Assembly (NCBI RefSeq): GCF_001270965.1
Contig: NZ_LGIA01000014.1
Location: forward strand, 1 to 64,000
Direction: 5' to 3'
DNA length: 64,000 bases
Origin: Sunxiuqinia dokdonensis
Lineage (GTDB): Bacteria; Bacteroidota; Bacteroidia; Bacteroidales; Prolixibacteraceae
The notes beneath the pieces were generated by a model, which was not told where the DNA came from, did not search any database, and worked only from the letters and a program-made list of their open reading frames with translations. Within the stretch, counting starts at the first letter, position 1. The number at the start of each line of letters is the position of its first letter. The translations under genes were made by a program, and so were the position numbers. This document shows positions 1-8,724 of this stretch, piece by piece.

Positions 1-148
1 TCTGGAGGGCATGCGTAAACTCCTCCCGCGTATCCACGACTTCAAAAGTTGTCTCCGGAAATGACTTTCTAAGCTCCCTCGCCACCAACTCCGCATCATC
101 CGGCGAATCTTCCGCGTAAAGAATTCGCAAGGTTTTTGTTGTATCCAT
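1..148 (-). CDS. Response regulator receiver protein, partial (cut by window edge)
   Basis: Only the first 49 codons lie in the window; the gene runs off the left edge. The protein begins MDTTKTLRILYAEDSPDDAE, the classic start of a CheY-like receiver domain, with the acidic Glu-Asp pair that binds Mg2+ near the phosphoacceptor site. The phosphoacceptor Asp itself is beyond the edge. It is the last gene of a leftward signalling array, 91 bp after another receiver-only protein, so it probably takes phosphate from one of the histidine kinases upstream. Whether an output domain follows cannot be seen. Confidence 0.85.
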   Translation of the reverse strand, partial: MDTTKTLRILYAEDSPDDAELVARELRKSFPETTFEVVDTREEFTHALQ

Positions 149-239
149 ACCCCCAAAATTTTCTCAAAAATAAAAAACTATCCCGAAACAAAAACCTTGG
201 CCGTGTTCTCCGGCAAACAGCTCAGGCTCGGGCCTCAAG

Positions 240-683
240 TCAAATTTTTTGCTGATTGAGCAGCAACCAATAAAAGCCAAGTTCGCGGATCGCATCGACA
301 AACTTGTCAAAATCCACCGGTTTCACAATATAACTGTTCACGCCAAGCTCGTAGCTTTTCACCAGGTCCGATTCTTCCTTGGAGGAAGTCAGCATAATGA
401 CCGGAATCACTTTGGTCACCGGATTGCTTTTGATTTCTTCCAACACTTCGAGGCCATCTACCTTGGGTAACTTCAGGTCGAGCAGAATGATTTTTGGGCG
501 CGATGTTTTTGGCCGGTCGGCAAATGCCCCCCGGGCAAAAACAAAGTCCAGCGCTTCTTCTCCATCGTGCACCACCAAAACTTTGTTGGTCAGCTTGTTT
601 TCCTTTAATGCCCGCAGAGCCATTTCGGCATCATGCGGATTGTCTTCCACAATCAAGATTTCTACTTCGGTCAGGTGTTCCAT
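240..683 (-). CDS. Single-domain response regulator (Rcp1/CheY-like)
   Basis: A 147-residue protein that is one receiver domain with no DNA-binding output. The acidic pocket is in [12 protein letters not shown] (residues 9-20), the phosphoacceptor is Asp69 in ILLDLKLP, the Thr/Ser switch is in VIMLTSS and the conserved Lys is in YIVKPVDF. The extended loop between beta-2 and beta-3 ([15 protein letters not shown]) is typical of Rcp1-type regulators that pair with phytochrome-like or PAS histidine kinases. It lies 132 bp downstream of the binding-protein-domain kinase on the same strand, its likely partner. It presumably acts as a phosphorelay intermediate or through protein contacts. Confidence 0.9.
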   Translation of the reverse strand: MEHLTEVEILIVEDNPHDAEMALRALKENKLTNKVLVVHDGEEALDFVFARGAFADRPKTSRPKIILLDLKLPKVDGLEVLEEIKSNPVTKVIPVIMLTSSKEESDLVKSYELGVNSYIVKPVDFDKFVDAIRELGFYWLLLNQQKI

Positions 684-815
684 TGGGTTTTCTTTTTAGT
701 TTGATTTTGTTCTGGTTTTAAGTCTGTTTCATTTTGTCTTTTCCTGATGATTATTCAATCAGCACGCGCCGTGCAAATCGTCAGGCACTTTCACTGATCG
801 GGACAAAGCCAGGCG

Positions 816-3023
816 TTAATTTTTCAAAAGAGAAAAATAAAAAGTGGCGCCTTGATCCAGTTCCGCTTCGGCCCACACCCGACCGCCATGCCGGTGTATA
901 ATTCGTTGAACAATGGCCAGGCCCACGCCGGTTCCTTTGAATTCGTCGTCACGGTGCAGCCTTTGGAAAACGCCAAACAGTTTATCCTTGTATTTTGGAT
1001 TGAATCCGGCTCCAAAGTCCTTCACAAAAAAGACCAGTTCGTTTTCCTCGGCCCGCGAGCCTATCTGTATTTTTTTAACGGCTGACTTGCCGCTATATTT
1101 TAAGGCGTTGCTAATTAGGTTGATCCACACCTGCTTGATCAAGGCATAGTCGCAAAATGCGGCGGGCAATGGCTCCATTTCAAATTCGAAATGGCTTTGC
1201 TCTTCTTCGGTGGCTACTTCGCGAAAAATCGTTTCCGCTACCCGCCCCAGATCGACCGTCGTCATCCGCATCTCGGCGCGCGAAATCCGCGACAGGTTCA
1301 ACATATCGGTAATCAGGCGATCCATTTTGGTCGCGTTGTTTCTGATAACATCCAGAAAGCGCTTTCCTTCTTCGTCCAACTTGTCGCCATAATCTTTCAG
1401 CAGAAAATCGGAATAACCATTAATCGCACGCAGAGGAGCCCGCAGGTCGTGCGATACCGAATAGGTAAAGGCGTCCAGCTCTTGGTTGGACAGTTCCAAT
1501 TTCCGGCGTTCTTCTTTCATCTTGGCGGTCACCTCGTTTAAGTCTTCTACCATATACAGCATAGCTTGTTGACTTTTATCCAGCTTGCGGACTTTTTCTT
1601 CCAGCTCGGCTGTACGCTGGGCCACTTCAATTTCGAGGTTTCGCTTGAGTCTAAGTAATTCTTCTTTGGCTTTCTTTTGTTCGGTGATATTCCAGAAGGT
1701 CACCACCACTCCAGTTGTTTCATCATTTTCCCGAATGGGATACGAGTAGTATTCTGCCGGAAAGCTGGTTCCATCGGCACGCCAAAGCACATCATCGTCA
1801 TTGTGCATGCCCTCTCCGGTTCGGAAAGCCCGGTGTATTTCGCATTCGCCGGCTCCGTAGGGCGAACCATCCGGCTTGGTGTGATGAATCAACTGGTGCA
1901 TATTCTTCCCGATGACCTGGCTTCGGTCTTCGAAACCCAGCACTTCGAGTGCCGACTTATTGATGAAGGTACAGTTCCCTTCACGGTCAATGCCATAAAT
2001 TCCTTCCGCAGTCGAGTTGAGTAGCAGGTGAATTTGTGCTTCCCTCCGCTTGAGCTGCACCTGCTGTGTCTGAAGCTCTTCCCAGGTTTGTTTATGCTCC
2101 TCGATCTCTTCATTCAGGTGGCGGGTGCGCCTTTTCACTTCCCTGCGAAGCGCAATGATCCAGAAAAAAGATAAAATCGCACCCAGCGGCAAAAAAAGCC
2201 AAAGCGCGATTCTTAAAATATCTGCCCTGGAAAGCTCCTCTTTAATCACCGGGCCAAACCATTTCTTGTATATTTCACTGTATGTTCCGTCGGCCATGAC
2301 AATGGCTAATCCTTCATTCAAACTGGCCAGCAAAGCATCGTTGCCTTTTGTCACCGCGAAACAAAACTCATGGCGAGTTTGAATCAACTTACCATCGAGC
2401 ATAGCAATGCCCTTGAGCCCCAGCCGATCGATAATTTGCAGACCAATGATGCGGTGTGCAATCACGGCATCCGCTTCGCCCGCCGCCAGCTTTAAAAACG
2501 CCTCGTCAAAAGTGGTGGTGGTCGAAACAAAGTTGGAAAGCTCCAACTGCATTGCAAGCTCCTCGTTGATATCACCTTTCATCACTAGGATTTCTTTCTC
2601 TTTCAAATCATCCAAAGTATGAATATCGTTTGTTCCCTTTCGGACGAAAATGGCTGTTTGCAATTGGAGGTACGGGATCGTAAAATCGTAGCGGATTTCA
2701 CGTTCCGGGGTCTTGGCAACAATTGGCAGGGCATCAACGATTCCTTTGGCCAGGTATTCCTTCAGCGCCAGCCACGGTCCTATTTTAATTTCCAGCTCCA
2801 GGTTGGCGGCATCGGCAACGGCGGCAAACAGCTCGACGGAGAACCCGGTTGGCTGACCAGCTTCATCCAACGAGCAGTAAGGAGGATAATCTGCTTCGGA
2901 ACCAAGCAAAATGACAGGCCCTACGGGATCGTCCACGACGGGAATGTCGGCTTGTGTATTCCCAATGGTTACCAGCAGCAAGCAAACCAGCACTGAAAAA
3001 TAATTCAATTGATTGTACTTCAT
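816..3023 (-). CDS. Sensor histidine kinase with periplasmic amino-acid-binding-type sensor and PAS domain
   Basis: Membrane histidine kinase of 735 residues. In order: signal peptide (1-25), a solute-binding-protein family 3 domain (about 35-260) expected in the periplasm, one membrane helix (about 270-291), a coiled linker, a PAS domain (about 330-450), a coiled coil, a HisKA domain with phosphoacceptor His525 in SVSHDLRAPL, and a HATPase domain with DFGAGF and GTGVGLAIV motifs ending near the C-terminus. The binding domain suggests direct sensing of a small ligand such as an amino acid (inference). The start codon overlaps the stop of the multi-PAS gene by four bases (ATGA), so the two are probably translationally coupled. 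No receiver domain is fused; the downstream single-domain regulators are candidate partners. Confidence 0.93.
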   Translation of the reverse strand: MKYNQLNYFSVLVCLLLVTIGNTQADIPVVDDPVGPVILLGSEADYPPYCSLDEAGQPTGFSVELFAAVADAANLELEIKIGPWLALKEYLAKGIVDALPIVAKTPEREIRYDFTIPYLQLQTAIFVRKGTNDIHTLDDLKEKEILVMKGDINEELAMQLELSNFVSTTTTFDEAFLKLAAGEADAVIAHRIIGLQIIDRLGLKGIAMLDGKLIQTRHEFCFAVTKGNDALLASLNEGLAIVMADGTYSEIYKKWFGPVIKEELSRADILRIALWLFLPLGAILSFFWIIALRREVKRRTRHLNEEIEEHKQTWEELQTQQVQLKRREAQIHLLLNSTAEGIYGIDREGNCTFINKSALEVLGFEDRSQVIGKNMHQLIHHTKPDGSPYGAGECEIHRAFRTGEGMHNDDDVLWRADGTSFPAEYYSYPIRENDETTGVVVTFWNITEQKKAKEELLRLKRNLEIEVAQRTAELEEKVRKLDKSQQAMLYMVEDLNEVTAKMKEERRKLELSNQELDAFTYSVSHDLRAPLRAINGYSDFLLKDYGDKLDEEGKRFLDVIRNNATKMDRLITDMLNLSRISRAEMRMTTVDLGRVAETIFREVATEEEQSHFEFEMEPLPAAFCDYALIKQVWINLISNALKYSGKSAVKKIQIGSRAEENELVFFVKDFGAGFNPKYKDKLFGVFQRLHRDDEFKGTGVGLAIVQRIIHRHGGRVWAEAELDQGATFYFSLLKN

Positions 3024-6016
3024 AATCTCTTTCCTTTAAGTGCTGCAATCTCGTCGCGTAACTCTTTTATTCTGAATTCGCGTTCGATCGTGGCATCATG
3101 GAAGCGCTGTAGTTCCTGAATCCGTTCGCGCAGCTCCTTGGTTTTTTCATCGACCTGCACCTCCAGTTGTTCTTTCAATTCGCGCAAATCGGTTTCGGCC
3201 AGCTTGCGTTCCGTGATGTCGCGCCCAACACCAATAATGGCGCTGACCTTCCCCTCATCATTAATCACAGCCGTATCGCTCCAGGCCAACCATACCCAGC
3301 CCTGTTGCGTAAGGGCGCGCTGTTCCATAAATGCCCGGTGCGGAGGATAGAAAAGCGATTTCATCGCCTCGGCCGTCTGTTCCTGATCGTCCGGGTGAAC
3401 CAAGGGCATAAAGGTTTTTCCGATCAACTCGTCCTCGGTTTTCCCAAACATTTTACAATACGATGGGCTGACAAACAAAAAGCGCCCCTCCAAATCAACC
3501 TTCACAACGATGTCTGTTTGATTTTCAACCAACATGCGGTAGTTCGCTTCGCTTTCCTTCAGGGCTTCCTCCGCTCGTTGGCGTTCGGTAATATCTTTTA
3601 CAAAAGAGAACGACAAGGTTTGGTCTTTGTACTGAAAGTAATTGACCGTGACTTCAACCGGAAACTCAGTTCCGTCCTTTCTTTTGTGCCGCGAAATGAT
3701 GGTATTGCTGCCCTTGGCCTTGGTTGCAAGCCGGTGCTGATGAAAGCTTTCCGGATCAAAAGGAGGCGCAATGTCGAAGAGCGATTTTCCAAGTAATTCT
3801 TCCATGGAGTAGCCCAGCGTTTTGGCCGCGTAGTGATTGGCATAAGTGATGGTTCCATCTTCTTCAACCTGGTAAATACCAACCTGCGCATGGTCAATGC
3901 CGAACTGGGTAATTTGCAGGCGATGTTCGGCTTCTTTGCGTTCCGTAATGTCGGAATGAATTCCCACAAAGCGCAATGGCTTACCCTGCTCGTCGTGCGA
4001 AATGATTTTTCCACGATCCAATACCCATCGGTAGCTCCCGTCTTTACCCCGCAAACGATGCTCATTCAGATAAACTTCCGTTTCACCATCGATATGTTTC
4101 TGCACATCCTTCAAGGCCTGGTCCAAATCATCGGGATGAACGCGCGTTTGCCACTCCATAAACTCATTGGGAACCTCGTCCGGCTCATAACCCAGCATGC
4201 GTTTCCATTGGTCAGAAAAGAAAATCTCGTCTGACTGCAAGTTCCAGTCCCAAATGCCATCGCCAGCACCCTCAAGCGCAAATTGCCAGCGCGCTTCACT
4301 TTCGCGCAGCGCTTGCTCAGATGCCTTGCGTTGCGAAATATCCCTTACAAAAACCAAGGCCGAAGCTATCCCTTCATAAACAATTGGATCTCCGGCGGTT
4401 TCACCCCAAACTTCGGTGCCGTCCATCCGGATGAAGCGCTGTTCAAACAACTCCTCAACCGGTTGTCCGGCATTCAGCCGTGCGATGCGAGTCTTAATCT
4501 TTGCATGATATTCTGGATGAAAACGCTCCATCACCGGTTTCCCAATTAATTCATCGCGTGAATTGATCCTGAAAAACCGGCAGGCTGCAGGGTTTAGGTA
4601 GGCAAAATTCATCTGGCTTTGAATAAAAATAGGGTCGGGTGCACCTTCCACGATCGCTCGGAAGCGTTCTTCGTTCTCGCGCAGCACCTGCTCGCTTTCC
4701 CTAATCCGCCTCTCCATTCCCACGCGATCGGTAACATCCAAAATCAACACATGCCGTGCCGGCCGCTTATTGTAGACCACACTATGTGAGCTGATCTCCA
4801 CATCAATCAGCGAGCCGTCTTTCTTCAAATGACGCCATTGCCCCGACCTTTCCATAATCTGCCCTTCCTGCTGCAAATTCTCGTTCAGTCGGTCAAGGTC
4901 GGCTTCGGGCCTAATATCTTTGATGGTCATTTTGTAGAATTCTGCTTCCGAATAGCCATAGTGGCTCAAGGCAGCCTGATTCACCTTTAAAAAAGCCAGC
5001 GTTTCCAAATCATAAATCCACATGGGTTGCGGGTTGTTTTCAAACATCAGTCGAAAACCTGTTTCGCTCTCGCGCAAAGCTTGATGTAGCTGGTATTCTT
5101 CCGTCACATCGCGAAAGACAAGCACCACGCCACTGATTTTTCCGCCATCGTCAACAATCGGCGAACCCGAATCAGAGATCTGGTATTCTTTGCCATTTTT
5201 CGAAGTACGCTTGGTGTGGTTCGCCAGGCCCACAATCTGACCAGTTGCCAGCACCTTGGCAACCGGATTTTCGGCCGGCAAACCGGTTTCTGCATTTTCA
5301 ATCCGGAACACTTCATCGAGGGGTCGGCCTTTTGCTTCGGTTAACTTCCATCCGGTGAGCTGTTCGGCAACGGGGTTCATCCTGACAACCAAGCCATTTA
5401 CGTCGGTAGCAATCACCGCGTCACCAATCGACTGGAGTGTAATTCGCAGTTTTTCTTCTTTTATTCTGATTCGGTCTTCGGCCTGCCTGCGCTCGAAATA
5501 CGCGGACAGTTGGGCTCCTATCGCATCCAGCAAACTTCGCTCTTCTTTCAGAAAAGGGCCTTCGTCTGTTTCTGGTTCTTTTTCCAGATAAAAAACCTCC
5601 AGGGTTCCCTTTTGCTGGCCGTCAACCCAAATGTCAACCGCCTGCGACCAAGCGCTTTCCTCAAATTTATGCGTATGATATGTCTTTGCGTCAAAAATCA
5701 GCCGGGCACAGGTTATCTCCGGATACTGCCAGGCTGGTGGTATCAGGTTTACCACTTGCTGCATCAGTTCATCAAGCGGTAAGTTTACCTGCCCCGTGAG
5801 CCTGAAAAGTTGGTAAAGACAGGTTAATTCTTTGATCCGCTCCTGAAGATTTTGTTCCGATTTCTCTAAGTCGGCATGGCAAAAACGAAGTTCTTCCACT
5901 AAGTCATCCAACTGTTTTTCTGACCAATCGTGATTATTCCGAGTTAAGAAAGCCCGAAGCTTTGCTTTCAGCTCTCGCATGTTTATAATCCTACCGGGCG
6001 ATTTGTCCAAACTCAT
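3020..6016 (-). CDS. Multi-PAS sensor protein lacking a kinase domain
   Basis: A 998-residue soluble protein. A helical N-terminus (1-60) is followed by a GAF-like segment (about 65-180) and then six consecutive PAS/PAC units (roughly 185-310, 315-440, 450-570, 575-700, 700-820 and 825-945). Each ends in a PAC signature such as VFRDVTEE, FVRDISQRK, IHSDITERK or VGRDITERK. The C-terminus is a charged coiled coil with the phrase LQRFHDATIEREFRIKEL, often found at the end of PAS-only proteins. No HisKA, HATPase, GGDEF or EAL domain is present. It overlaps the following histidine kinase by 4 bp, so the likely role is a cytoplasmic input module for that kinase (inference). An internal ATG 12 codons in (at 5980) is an alternative start. 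Confidence 0.9.
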   Translation of the reverse strand: MSLDKSPGRIINMRELKAKLRAFLTRNNHDWSEKQLDDLVEELRFCHADLEKSEQNLQERIKELTCLYQLFRLTGQVNLPLDELMQQVVNLIPPAWQYPEITCARLIFDAKTYHTHKFEESAWSQAVDIWVDGQQKGTLEVFYLEKEPETDEGPFLKEERSLLDAIGAQLSAYFERRQAEDRIRIKEEKLRITLQSIGDAVIATDVNGLVVRMNPVAEQLTGWKLTEAKGRPLDEVFRIENAETGLPAENPVAKVLATGQIVGLANHTKRTSKNGKEYQISDSGSPIVDDGGKISGVVLVFRDVTEEYQLHQALRESETGFRLMFENNPQPMWIYDLETLAFLKVNQAALSHYGYSEAEFYKMTIKDIRPEADLDRLNENLQQEGQIMERSGQWRHLKKDGSLIDVEISSHSVVYNKRPARHVLILDVTDRVGMERRIRESEQVLRENEERFRAIVEGAPDPIFIQSQMNFAYLNPAACRFFRINSRDELIGKPVMERFHPEYHAKIKTRIARLNAGQPVEELFEQRFIRMDGTEVWGETAGDPIVYEGIASALVFVRDISQRKASEQALRESEARWQFALEGAGDGIWDWNLQSDEIFFSDQWKRMLGYEPDEVPNEFMEWQTRVHPDDLDQALKDVQKHIDGETEVYLNEHRLRGKDGSYRWVLDRGKIISHDEQGKPLRFVGIHSDITERKEAEHRLQITQFGIDHAQVGIYQVEEDGTITYANHYAAKTLGYSMEELLGKSLFDIAPPFDPESFHQHRLATKAKGSNTIISRHKRKDGTEFPVEVTVNYFQYKDQTLSFSFVKDITERQRAEEALKESEANYRMLVENQTDIVVKVDLEGRFLFVSPSYCKMFGKTEDELIGKTFMPLVHPDDQEQTAEAMKSLFYPPHRAFMEQRALTQQGWVWLAWSDTAVINDEGKVSAIIGVGRDITERKLAETDLRELKEQLEVQVDEKTKELRERIQELQRFHDATIEREFRIKELRDEIAALKGKRL

Positions 6017-6241
6017 AGTTCAGGTTTTATTGGGTTACGGGCGCTTCGCAACGCTTTGTTCGTCAGCAGGCTGTCCCAAGAAAAACATTCATTCAATCAC
6101 AATTCAACATTCACCTTTAGGACAAAACCATTGGTTTGAGTTCTCTAAAATAGAAAAAATCAAAAACAGCATTTATGTTATATAACTATAAATGAACACG
6201 ATATTTAAAATAAATCCAATCGCGCCATGAATGTTCTGCCC
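6017..6241. other. Intergenic region between two leftward signalling genes
   Basis: This 225-bp AT-rich spacer separates the PAS histidine kinase from the multi-PAS gene. I see no open frame worth calling, no tRNA-like fold and no clear terminator with a T-run. It presumably holds the promoter for the multi-PAS/kinase operon, but no exact TAnnTTTG element was found on the minus strand. Confidence 0.4.
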
Positions 6242-7426
6242 TTATGCTCCATTTCGAAATTGCAGCGTTACCGTTGTTCCCCGATTCACCGCACTTTTTA
6301 TTGAAAGGTCAATATTGGTTTTGGCAAGTAGCTCATGAACCAGTACCAAGCCAATTCCATTGCCCTTTTCGTTGTTTGTGCCCCGGGTCGAACCCGCAGT
6401 AGCGGTGAACAATGAATCCAGCTGGTTCTTTGTCATACCCAAACCTTCATCAATAATTGAAAGCATTTCGTTTTCATAGCTTATCCGAATGGCCTTCCCC
6501 GAAAAGGAATATTTCAAGGCATTGGACACGAAATTTCGAAGCGCGATTTTCAAAACAGCCTTGTTAGTCAGAACACTTGCAGCTGCCGGTACTTCGTTGG
6601 CCGCCGTTATGTTCTTAGCTACCAGCATGGCGTCAAACTCGTGAAACACTTCGAAGACCAGCTCGCGGAGAGCAATGTGCTGTTTGTTGTCAACAGCCAG
6701 TGTTTTGGCTTTGCCCCATTCTATCAAACTGGCTGTGATCTCGAACGCCTGGTTGGCTGCTTTCAAAATGATGTCAGCAAATTCCACCACTGAATGCGGA
6801 TCATCACCTTCTTTACTCCCTTCGGATAGCAATTCTGCAAAGCCGATTACATTGGATAGAGGCGTTCGAAGATCGTGTAGCAGAATGGAAAAGAAATTTT
6901 CATGCGTTCGCATCTGCTGCGATAATGACCGGATCAAAACTTGCTGTTTTTCCTGCATGGCTTTTCTTTCAGAGATATCGAAAACAATACCCGCCAGGAA
7001 CAAGGGCTTGCCTGCCGGATCACGCTTTGTCACTGTTCCCCGGTCATAGCACCATTTCCATTCTCCTGTTTTGGCCTGAATCCGGTACTCTACCTCATAA
7101 GCCGGCGTCTTTCCATACAAATGATCGCGCATATTCTGCATCACCGGTTCATAATCGTCCGGATGTAGCTTGTCTGTAAAAAACTGGTAATCGCAGTTTT
7201 CCGGAATATCCGACTTCGCATAGCCCAGATTCATCGCTTTCAGCGGATTAAAAGTGACCTGATTGGCTTGAACATCCCAGTACCAATGTCCCAAATTGCC
7301 AGCCCAGGCAAACTTCAAAGTCTCTTCATCTTCCCGCTCCCGGGTCCAGGCTTCCAGTAAGCGATCCTTCTTTTCAAGCTGCTCAATCAGTTGTTCACGT
7401 GTTTGATCTTTGTATGCTGTTTTCAT
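6242..7426 (-). CDS. PAS domain histidine kinase
   Basis: Cytoplasmic kinase of 394 residues from the chosen start. A coiled N-terminus (1-35) precedes one PAS domain of the PAS_3 fold (about 40-150; HPDDYE, EVEYRI, GIVFDISERK), a HisKA box with His184 in LLHDLRTPL and a HATPase domain with RNFVSNALKYS, IIDEGLGM and GNGIGLVLV. No membrane segment is visible. The open frame extends 31 codons further upstream to a TTG (7519), but the ATG beginning MKTAYKDQ is preferred because the upstream extension looks unlike kinase linkers. It heads the leftward signalling array and is divergent from the ORP-like cluster. Confidence 0.9.
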   Translation of the reverse strand: MKTAYKDQTREQLIEQLEKKDRLLEAWTREREDEETLKFAWAGNLGHWYWDVQANQVTFNPLKAMNLGYAKSDIPENCDYQFFTDKLHPDDYEPVMQNMRDHLYGKTPAYEVEYRIQAKTGEWKWCYDRGTVTKRDPAGKPLFLAGIVFDISERKAMQEKQQVLIRSLSQQMRTHENFFSILLHDLRTPLSNVIGFAELLSEGSKEGDDPHSVVEFADIILKAANQAFEITASLIEWGKAKTLAVDNKQHIALRELVFEVFHEFDAMLVAKNITAANEVPAAASVLTNKAVLKIALRNFVSNALKYSFSGKAIRISYENEMLSIIDEGLGMTKNQLDSLFTATAGSTRGTNNEKGNGIGLVLVHELLAKTNIDLSIKSAVNRGTTVTLQFRNGA

Positions 7427-7654
7427 GGGCGATTGATTGTTTTCTAATTCCAGTCTTTGAAAAGCCAACAAGTTAGGTACTTTTTCGAGATTGCAAACTA
7501 TAAAATTACGTGTTATCAAAGATTAAAAATCAATAAAAAATACCGCCAATTGGCCCTTCGCAGCGGGCAGGAAAAAAATATCTGGTTTTATTTTTATTTT
7601 GCACTTTTGTGCACTAAATTTACACCGTAAAACTTACTTTTAAAGCCAGGAAAA
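7427..7654. other. Divergent promoter region with a 5-bp perfect inverted repeat
   Basis: The spacer separates the leftward PAS kinase from the rightward NifX/ORP-like gene. Around 7600-7613 it carries TGCAC-TTTT-GTGCA, a perfect 5-bp inverted repeat with a 4-bp spacer, about 40 bp upstream of the ATG of the cofactor cluster. The run TATTTTG just before it and CACTTTTG inside it resemble, imperfectly, the Bacteroidota -7 element TAnnTTTG, so the palindrome could be an operator overlapping the promoter (inference). Confidence 0.4.
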
Positions 7655-7978
7655 ATGAAGATTGCCATTACAGCAACAGGAAACTCCCTCAACTCAAAAG
7701 TTGACAGTCGGTTTGGACGATGCTCCTATTTCGCCGTTTACGATATGGATGAAAACCAAACCAAATTTATTAAGAACCCCAATAAAGAAGCAGCCGAAGG
7801 CGCCGGCCCGGCTGCGGTTCAGCTGATTGCCAAACAGGGCGTCACACAAATCATTTCCGGCGAGTTTGGCGGAAAAGCCAAAAGCATTCTGGAAGATTTG
7901 AACATTCAAATGATCATGCTCAACGGGCCTGAAAAGTCGATACAGGAAGTATTGGATTTAATGGCCATCAACAAATAA
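7655..7978 (+). CDS. NifX/NifB-C-terminal (ORP-like) metal-cofactor binding protein
   Basis: A 107-residue single-domain protein of the dinitrogenase FeMo-cofactor biosynthesis family (RNase H-like fold shared by NifX, NafY, the NifB C-terminus and the orange protein ORP). The family signature is at the N-terminus, IAITATGNSLNSKVDSRFGR, followed by CSYF and later GPAAVQLIAKQGV and GEFGGKA. No other nif gene is nearby, so a nitrogenase role is not supported. The adjacent paired MinD/ferredoxin ATPases match orp loci, where the family member carries a metal-sulfur cluster (known for Desulfovibrio ORP). It is the first gene of the rightward cluster. Confidence 0.88.
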   Translation: MKIAITATGNSLNSKVDSRFGRCSYFAVYDMDENQTKFIKNPNKEAAEGAGPAAVQLIAKQGVTQIISGEFGGKAKSILEDLNIQMIMLNGPEKSIQEVLDLMAINK

Positions 7979-7980
7979 AA

Positions 7981-7987
7981 AAGGAGG
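7981..7987 (+). promoter_or_regulatory. Strong Shine-Dalgarno before the DUF5320-like gene
   Basis: AAGGAGG lies 7 bp upstream of the ATG at 7995. Most starts in this window have no such purine run, as expected for Bacteroidota, so this one stands out. It may reflect transfer from a Firmicute or Deltaproteobacterium, or a need for high expression (inference). Confidence 0.6.
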
Positions 7988-7994
7988 TGTCATC

Positions 7995-8222
7995 ATGCCA
8001 GGATTTAACAGAAGGGGGCCACGGGGAGAAGGACCGCGAACCGGACGAGGAAAAGGCCGCTGCAACGACGCAAGCCCCAACCGATCGAACCAAAAACAGG
8101 AAACACGGGATGCCAACACTCCCGAAAACCAAGCAGAAAAGAACATGAGTGATTTTTTTGGGTTGAAAAGCGGGTTGAGACGCAGAACAGCTTCGGGACG
8201 TGGTTTTCGAAACAGGAGCTGA
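7995..8222 (+). CDS. Small Gly/Arg-rich DUF5320-like protein
   Basis: A basic 75-residue protein. Its N-terminus MPGFNRRGPRGEGPRTGRGK followed by GRC matches the pattern of DUF5320 proteins (Gly-Pro-rich start, TGRG..-Cys), which commonly sit beside NifX/ORP-like and Mrp/MinD genes in anaerobes. Cys23 is its only cysteine. The remainder is polar and low-complexity. Unusually for this phylum the start codon is preceded by a near-perfect Shine-Dalgarno, AAGGAGG at 7981-7987, 7 bp before the ATG. It lies 16 bp after the first ORP-like gene. The function is unknown. Confidence 0.75.
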   Translation: MPGFNRRGPRGEGPRTGRGKGRCNDASPNRSNQKQETRDANTPENQAEKNMSDFFGLKSGLRRRTASGRGFRNRS

Positions 8223-8237
8223 TTTGCGAGGGGTTGA

Positions 8238-8280
8238 AACTGGTAGCCAAATGGTCCTTAAGGCTACCAGTTGTTTTATA
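8238..8280 (+). terminator. Hairpin terminator or attenuator inside the ORP-like cluster
   Basis: A perfect 11-bp stem, AACTGGTAGCC with GGCTACCAGTT, closes a 13-nt loop (8249-8261) and is followed by GTTTTATA. It lies between the DUF5320-like gene and the second NifX-like gene on the same strand. It may end transcription of the first two genes, or partially attenuate read-through so they are made in excess over the ATPases (inference). Confidence 0.6.
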
Positions 8281-8305
8281 GTAAAAACAAGATAAACGAT
8301 ACAAG

Positions 8306-8641
8306 ATGAAAAAATTTGCCATACCAATTGAAAATGGTCAGCTGTGCACCCATTTTGGACACTGTCAGCAATTTGCAATCATTCGGGTTGAAAACAACAC
8401 CGTGCTTCAAACCGAGTATTTAACACCTCCGCCACACGAGCCCGGGCTGATTCCCAAGTGGCTCGGCGAACAAGCAGTGACTCATGTGATTGCCGCCGGC
8501 ATTGGCCAGAAAGCCATTCAGCTGTTTAATCAGCAGCATATCGAGCTTACGGTTGGGGTCGAAGCCAAAACCCCGGATGAACTCGTTGCAGACTGGCTGA
8601 ACGGAGCGCTGCAAGCTGGTTTAAACAACTGTGATCATTAA
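8306..8641 (+). CDS. Second NifX/ORP-like metal-cofactor protein
   Basis: This 111-residue paralogue has the same fold as the gene at 7655 but is divergent: KFAIPIENGQLCTHFGHCQQF is followed by HVIAAGIGQKAIQLF. Here the usual GRFG motif is replaced by THFGHC, adding a Cys/His-rich N-terminal loop (Cys14, His16, His19, Cys20) plausible for metal binding, and the protein ends NNCDH. It lies 83 bp upstream of the first MinD/ferredoxin ATPase. Two family members with different metal-ligand loops suggest one cofactor carrier and one insertion partner (inference). Confidence 0.85.
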   Translation: MKKFAIPIENGQLCTHFGHCQQFAIIRVENNTVLQTEYLTPPPHEPGLIPKWLGEQAVTHVIAAGIGQKAIQLFNQQHIELTVGVEAKTPDELVADWLNGALQAGLNNCDH

Positions 8642-8724
8642 CGAAATCGGCTCCTGCGCGGATCGCCCCACAAAGTGCAGGCATCCGGGAAAAAACGGAC
8701 GATAACAAATTAGATCGGAAACAA

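Noticed and set aside
816-6016. A single hybrid kinase gene broken by a frameshift
   Set aside because: The downstream gene has its own signal peptide, periplasmic domain and membrane helix right after the ATGA overlap, which would make no sense in the middle of one cytoplasmic chain.
7427-7519. TTG start 31 codons upstream for the PAS kinase
   Set aside because: The extension shows no domain and the internal ATG (7426) gives a normal coiled kinase N-terminus.
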